Shown: piece by piece, positions 58,919 to 64,000 of the stretch
Layout of the letters: each line of letters begins with the position of its first letter
Position numbering within the stretch: position 1 is the stretch's first letter
NCBI GenBank assembly: GCA_036186865.1
Contig: AP025040.1
Coordinates: 32,556,950-32,620,949 of the forward strand
Direction of reading: 5' to 3'
DNA length: 64,000 bases
From: Eustoma russellianum
Lineage: Eukaryota > Streptophyta > Magnoliopsida > Gentianales > Gentianaceae
The notes under the pieces: generated by a model
Seen by the model: the letters and a program-made list of their open reading frames with translations, nothing else
Told to the model about the DNA's origin: nothing
The model's database searches: none
Translations under genes and position numbers: made by a program

Positions 58919-59952
58919 GCCTAGATCCGTACATATAAATATAGATATGTACACCGATATGTATACCGCCTCTTATTCGTAATCTGTCCATATCTTAGAT
59001 CTTGTTGTTGCACCTTAAAATCTACACATGGATGACCCTCTTTGGGATAAATGTAGGCTTAGGTCTTTGAAGTTCATGATGTATAAATGAGATACCCAGA
59101 GTCGCATACTCTTCTATACAATCTTTTAAGTAGAATTTTCATCGCATTGTGACCCCTCAAGCTATTTGTTACATGGCAGTTCTCCCTTTATACTACACAC
59201 GTACACATATTCTTATATATGTATATGTGTGTATAAATATATATGTATATGTCCCGATGCTCATACAAACGTGTCATGTGACCAATCCTCCGCCAAGTTA
59301 ACCCATTAGACCTTAAGAATTTCTCTAATTAAGGATAAAGTTCCTTTGTCCTTACCTAAAAATGGTACCCAACGGCCATATTGGGGATGGATGAAGAGAG
59401 TTCTCAATTTATTAAGGGCTTAATTAGGCCCATCTTCTGGAGTTTATAAAAGAAACCTTATCCTTAGAGCCCATTAGCTGAAAGTATTAGTGGGTATGTA
59501 ATTCGATTGAGTCTTACCCATGCTCCCATTTCCTTTTCTTTATATACTGTATGTGTTTGTATATCAATATAGGCTTTTTCCCTCACGCACCTTTCCTATG
59601 GACCATACTCCATTAAACCCCTCATCATGTGATAGTCCATCCCACGGTAAATATGTGTATCCAAATGTAGGTCCGTACCTTATGTATATGGGCGTGTCAC
59701 ATAGTCCAACTTCTAATTTAAAGTTGCCTAAAAATACTTCTTCTAATTATTCTAAATTCTTAGGTCAACAACTTAACACTCTTATGTAAATTTCTAATCA
59801 GCCCTCTTGCTTCATGTTTTGCGCTTTGGGTATGCTAATTCCCTTAAATAATCATAGATAAAGCCGATGACATCTTCCTTCCGAGGTCTTTTTCTCTTGC
59901 CTTGCTTCACCCTAACCCTAGCTGCAGTACTAATTTTGGGCGGGGTACAACA
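55127..59952 (-). repeat. Complete 3' LTR (4826 bp) of the minus-strand gag-only element
   Basis: On the plus strand it reads TGTGGCGCCCC...GGTACAACA. It holds a hairpin array (55955-56145), 190-bp repeats (about 56600-57180), TATA-rich tracts with (TA)n at about 58467-58512 and 58652-58678, and (CA)n(TA)n at about 58882-58917. No coding sequence is seen. Confidence 0.94.
55955..56145. repeat. Covarying hairpin array in the right-flank LTR
   Basis: The units, in plus-strand order, are TCAGATC/GATCTGA, CGAATC/GATTCG, TCGGG/CCCGA, TCAGG/CCTGA and CAGATC/GATCTG, around TCTATTMTYYCCGG. The second copy is at 62045-62235. Confidence 0.75.
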
Positions 59953-59965
59953 TTCTTCCCCCCTT
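59953..59965 (-). promoter_or_regulatory. Polypurine tract of the minus-strand gag-only element
   Basis: On the minus strand AAGGGGGGAAGAA directly precedes the LTR start TGTTGTACC. Confidence 0.9.
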
Positions 59966-60184
59966 AAAATAAGTTTCGTCCTTGAAACTGGGGATAGTGG
60001 GGCCTATGTTTTCATGTTTCCCCCGGTCCTTATACAACTTTTAGTTGCTTACCCTGTCAATTTATTGCTGTCTAAGTAGAATCTTTTCTCATGGTTCCTC
60101 ATCGTATTCCTTTAGGACTCATTCTTACTTGGAATAAGTAAGACAAAACGTAGGTACTTTAGTTTGGAGATTTCAATGTACCTG

Positions 60185-60918
60185 TTAGTAGTTCAGGTGT
60201 TCTGAGATCCTTGGACGCATCATCCTTCGATCTAGGCTGGTGCTTCTGTTCATCTTATGCGTGGCTCCATAAGGGTAGGCTGCCACCTTCTATCCTCCCT
60301 CTTCATACGCCTATTCAACCTCCTTCGTTCTTCCATCACCCGGATATCGTGCTCCACTTTATAGCAGTCTCTTATGAGTTCATCGAAAGTATTTGACTAC
60401 ACTTTGCCTAATCTAGCTCTAATCTGAGAGTTCAGACCACGTACGAATTTAGTTACCTTCCACTGTTCATCCTCCATAATCAAGGGAGCATATCATCCTA
60501 AGATAGTGAACTGACGGACATACTCGGATATCGTGGTGTCCGGTTCTTGTCTTAGTGTATCGAACTCTTCAATCCTTTCAATCACTAGCTCCAATGAGAG
60601 GTAAGCTCCATAGAGTTCTTCTAAGAATCTCGCCCAGGCTATGGGTCGAGATAGTGACTGGACCCTCTTTCTCCACCATTGACTGGCCTTACCAATCAGA
60701 AAGGGCCGAACAATTAGGGCTCTCATTTCATCTGGCACCCGGGCTATAACAAGATGGTCCTCAACCTCGTCCAACCACTTTTCGGCTTCCTCTGGTTCGG
60801 ACTCCCCGCCAAACCTTGGAATTTGTGCTTTAGCCAGTTGTCGATAATAGAATCTCATACTTCCCGGAGGTGACAGTGACGATGTCCATGCACCGGTCTG
60901 TGGGGTGATCTGCATCAC
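60185..60918 (-). pseudogene. gag: Gag of the minus-strand gag-only element (stops)
   Basis: It is homologous end to end with the two array copies: MMQITPQTGAWTSS, FYYRQLAKAQIPRFGGESE, EEAEKWLDEVEDHLV, GKASQWWRKRVQSLSRPIAWARF. The first 141 codons are open (60918-60493), then a TGA replaces the codon for R in LGRYAPL; further stops follow before the conserved end (HLNY, TAA at 60185). It has no zinc knuckle. Confidence 0.9.
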
Positions 60919-61201
60919 ATAACGTCTTGTTTATTTGCAGTCATACCAAGAATAAGTGATTCTATTCAACTTGTACTTAATAAAAGTTCCCGAGTGGCAC
61001 ATAATAGATTTGATACGGTTCGTATTCTAAAGAAGATCCGTAACCAAGGGCTTTGTTATCAACCGAAACCCTAACTTTCTAGTCTAAGTCGTCCTATTCT
61101 AAGGTCAACTCTCATCTAAGATCAGAACTTAGATCTAAGGTCAAGCTTAGTTGACTACAATCATAACTTAATTCTATATTCTGCCCGGATCTGGAGCCTT
61201 A

Positions 61202-61213
61202 GCTCTGATACCA
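61202..61213 (-). promoter_or_regulatory. Primer binding site, tRNA-Met, minus-strand gag-only element
   Basis: The minus strand reads TGGTATCAGAGC. The leader (60919-61201) is homologous to that of element A and the array units. Confidence 0.95.
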
Positions 61214-61215
61214 CC

Positions 61216-64000
61216 TATGGCGCCCCGCACCCCGGCCCAGCCGAAGTTGGTGTACCCGCCGTACTTCACTAAGAAGAGTACTAGGCGTCGTTCCATACAT
61301 GTCATAATCCATGATATAATGCATGGATTTTCGCGTTTACACGTAAATAAGTAAGCGAAACCGTGGCAGAATTTAAAACTTCAAATTAAAAACATCCACA
61401 CAACCATTCATAGTTTACATCCCAGATCAAAAGTATCGAAAGTCACAAAAACAAATGTTTTTCCATCCCAAATACATCATTAGTCATTAGTCATAGCTGG
61501 CCGGTCAGGTCTCCAAAATCCGTCCATTCCTCGCTGCGCTCATAGGTAGGGGACCCTAGGTTCATCCTCAATCCACTGTACTTTATTCCCTGCAGCCTCT
61601 GGGAGGAAAAATAGGGGGTGAGTGACAAAGTCACCAGAAGTATACTATAATAATTGAGGATTAAATGGAAAGTGCGTACAAGAACCGAACCACAAAAAAT
61701 TTGGTTTAGAAGCATACCTGTCCTCCATCCAATACTCGATAGGGATCATCACTTAATGCATCAAGATTATAACTTAAATAAAATCATTACTTAATACAGA
61801 ATATAACAATAAAAGACTGTAACTCGTATCAGTTCATAACATAATAAGAATCATCACTTAAGGAAGTCATTCTTAGGATCTACAAGGTCATCACAACTTG
61901 GTCTAAGTATCATGTGTCACTATACAATGACTCAATGAATGTAACATGCATGCATATGTACGTGTGATGCATCATGATAAGAATGAGAATATGATCTTTT
62001 CATGCTTTTCTTTCAAATCATCATCGTCATAAAAAAATAGAGTGTTCAAATCTATCTTCCCGGATCTGAGGTGGTGACGTCTCCCCTTCGAATCTATTAT
62101 TCCCGGATTCGGAACGGTAACGTCATCTTCTTATCGGGTCTATTCTCTCCAGGCCCGAACGGTCATCATCAGGTCTATTCTCTCTGGGCCTGAATGGTCA
62201 TACCATCAGATCACTTAACCCGGATCTGGGCGGGTTCTTACTGGCCAAGTTCATACTCACACACGGTACCGGTGGGGAAGCGTTCTTTTAAAAACAAAAA
62301 TCATCTTTTTGAAAACGCTTTTCATCTTTCTTTCACATAAATTCCATGCTGTAAATCATGTAAGTGACGATGATGCAATGCACGGCATGTAGTATGCAAA
62401 CCATGGCATAATGCGTTACATATACATATAGGTACATTTCGTCACTATGCTGGAAAATATCAAGCTTAGTGGCGTCAACTTCTCCTTAGTGATTCCCTAT
62501 TAAAATAATCATTTTAAACCAAGTGGTTTGCATGTACTCCTTCATATATGTCGTAAGTGATTGCCGTGAAAGTTTTACGGAATTACGATATCGATAAGGG
62601 AATCATTTATTCTTTTTCATAAAGCGGTGCAAACTGAATTCCGGAATGACGAATTTTACTATAAAATTTATTATGACCAATCCTTAAGTCCTTTTTCGAT
62701 AATTCCAACTCTCCAGCTTAATAAACTCATTGGACTAGCATCTTACCAAAATTTAGCTCAATTGTATTTTTCTAAGGTCCAATTCAAGATTATGCAACAC
62801 GCCACACTAATTCTGCCAGCCCAACAAATTTCAGCCTGACCCATTTTACTAGAAAATTTCATTAAAAATAAACCGTAACTCATTTTGTCAAAATTCCAAC
62901 TCTCACATTTACTACATTCACAGGGTTATTGTCATACCAAAAATTAGCTAATTTGTATACTTCTAAGGTCTATTTCTAGGTTGCTCAACGAGTTACTTAT
63001 ATTCTATCCAGTACAATATTCTCAGCATGACCAACTTTACTAGGAAATTTATTAAAAATAAACCGTAGCTCTTTTTAAAGAAATTATAACTCTCACATCT
63101 AATATACACATAAAAATAGTGTCGTACCAAAAATCAACTGAATTGAAAGTTCTTAAGGTCTCTTTTCAGGTCTCACAAAATAGCCCAAATTTCTGTCCTA
63201 TTCCAGTAAATTTTCCTAGTTGTCATATTTCCTTCCTTTATGACCTTAACTTGCATTTTTTGTCACAAACACTTAAATAAGAATCAAACTTACTCTTTTT
63301 ATAGGAAATTTACAGGCTCAACATGCTACAAACCCCACATGAAAATCACTTACCAAACAGTTTGTACACCCCCATACATCATCCTTTGTCTAACATACAA
63401 CATTCCTACTAAACAACCTAGCAACGATTTTTGGGCGCACACATACCCTTCTCACCAACAGCCCCGTTTTCGGTGCATGCAAGAAAAATGATGTATCCAA
63501 GAGCATGATAAGCTTAACACACAACAAGAGCAAAACCTTGCCTCCACTTTACCACTAAGTTATCATTTTCATGCAAAATCACACTTATTCCCTTCACCCT
63601 TTCAACTGTGTGCCCCCATCATGGAAAAGAAAAGATCTTTAACATGTCCAACTTAGATTATCGCATAATAGTACATACAATCCACAAAGATTACATCTTT
63701 TGAACAAAATCTCACACCTACACCCCAAATGGCCCTAGGCCGAAAGTTTAAGCATTCAAACTTAGCACATATCAACTAAGATTAGATCTTAAGTTTAACT
63801 AGCCATTCATGCACACACTCTCACATTCAAGCCACAAAGAGTATAGTGTACTTGTGTTTGTAGTCTTTGGATCTTGCTTGGGCTTGTTGATACAAGAAGC
63901 ACTTCCTCCTTTCTTTTCCTATCACACACGGTATAGGGCCCTTGTTAGCCATCCTTTAGATTATGTAATATAACTTAGAGGAGGAATGAAGGTTCTTACC
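61216..64000 (-). repeat. 5' LTR of the minus-strand gag-only element (partial)
   Basis: It matches 55127 to about 57915 of the 3' LTR. Its terminal dinucleotide on the plus strand is TA rather than TG (TATGGCGCC), a likely point mutation. It contains a hairpin array at 62045-62235 and 190-bp repeats at about 62690-63240. The window ends inside it. Confidence 0.93.

Larger units (their letters stand above)
55127..64000 (-). mobile_element. Gag-only gypsy element, minus strand, right end beyond the window
   Basis: On the minus strand: 5' LTR (from beyond 64000 to 61216), primer site, leader, gag pseudogene, polypurine tract, 3' LTR (59952-55127). The internal region is only about 1.26 kb and has no pol. 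Same family as the array units, in inverted orientation relative to the LTR at 13999-17251. It truncated the virus at 55126. The flank TTTAC could be half of a target duplication, but the other side is not in the window. Confidence 0.93.

Noticed and set aside
13999..59952. The two LTRs around the virus as a pair belonging to one large element
   Set aside because: They are in opposite orientation, whereas LTRs of one element are direct repeats; the right one also has its own partner at 61216.

Overview
The window is plant nuclear DNA made entirely of nested transposable elements plus one endogenous viral sequence. I see no host gene, tRNA, rRNA or bacterial feature. The evidence for a plant is Ty3/gypsy chromovirus proteins, LTRs primed by initiator tRNA-Met, a plant L1-type LINE with an RNase H domain, and a caulimovirid pararetrovirus. 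The species cannot be named from the sequence. (Counts, identities and similarities below were judged by eye; no alignment was run.)

Layout. (1) 1-13998: a minus-strand Tekay/Del-like chromovirus (element A). Its 5' LTR is 10546-13998, its gag-pro-RT-RH-integrase-chromodomain region lies between, and its 3' LTR (1-5514) carries a 3.0 kb LTR-type insertion (1940-4983, 5-bp duplication GGGGG). Its pol reading frame is interrupted by two short segments that look like canonical GT-AG introns. (2) 13999-17251: the right part of a plus-strand LTR into which A inserted. (3) 17252-21041 and 52089-55126: two halves of one endogenous pararetrovirus (about 6.8 kb when the insertion is discounted). The order is movement protein, coat protein with zinc finger, protease, reverse transcriptase, RNase H, then a second ORF of unknown function. 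This order resembles florendoviruses. The copy is decayed by stops and frameshifts. (4) 21042-52088: a 31 kb insertion in the virus, bounded by one 5-bp duplication (CAGAG). It is a tandem LTR-gag-LTR-gag-LTR array of gag-only gypsy elements (TR-GAG type). Its LTRs hold further insertions: a solo LTR with duplication CATAT (22955-27494), a nearly full-length LINE (32990-39462), a 5'-truncated minus-strand LINE (about 45771-48063) and a roughly 200 bp LINE tail (about 48409-48606). (5) 55127-64000: another gag-only element, minus strand, with a complete 4.8 kb 3' LTR, a gag pseudogene, and a 5' LTR that runs off the window.

Relationships. The gag-only elements share LTR termini, primer site, leader and a shortened gag with element A. 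A-type elements are therefore the likely source of the enzymes that mobilise them. Every LTR that includes the relevant segment, in all subfamilies, has a short array of imperfect palindromes whose arms change in a compensatory way around a constant centre. Most LTRs examined also carry diverged repeats of about 190 bp. The virus is flanked by the same LTR family in opposite orientation. The most novel-looking items are the two introns in a chromovirus pol, the covarying hairpin array, the recombinant structure of the middle LTR of the 31 kb array, and an open frame after ORF2 in two copies of the LINE.
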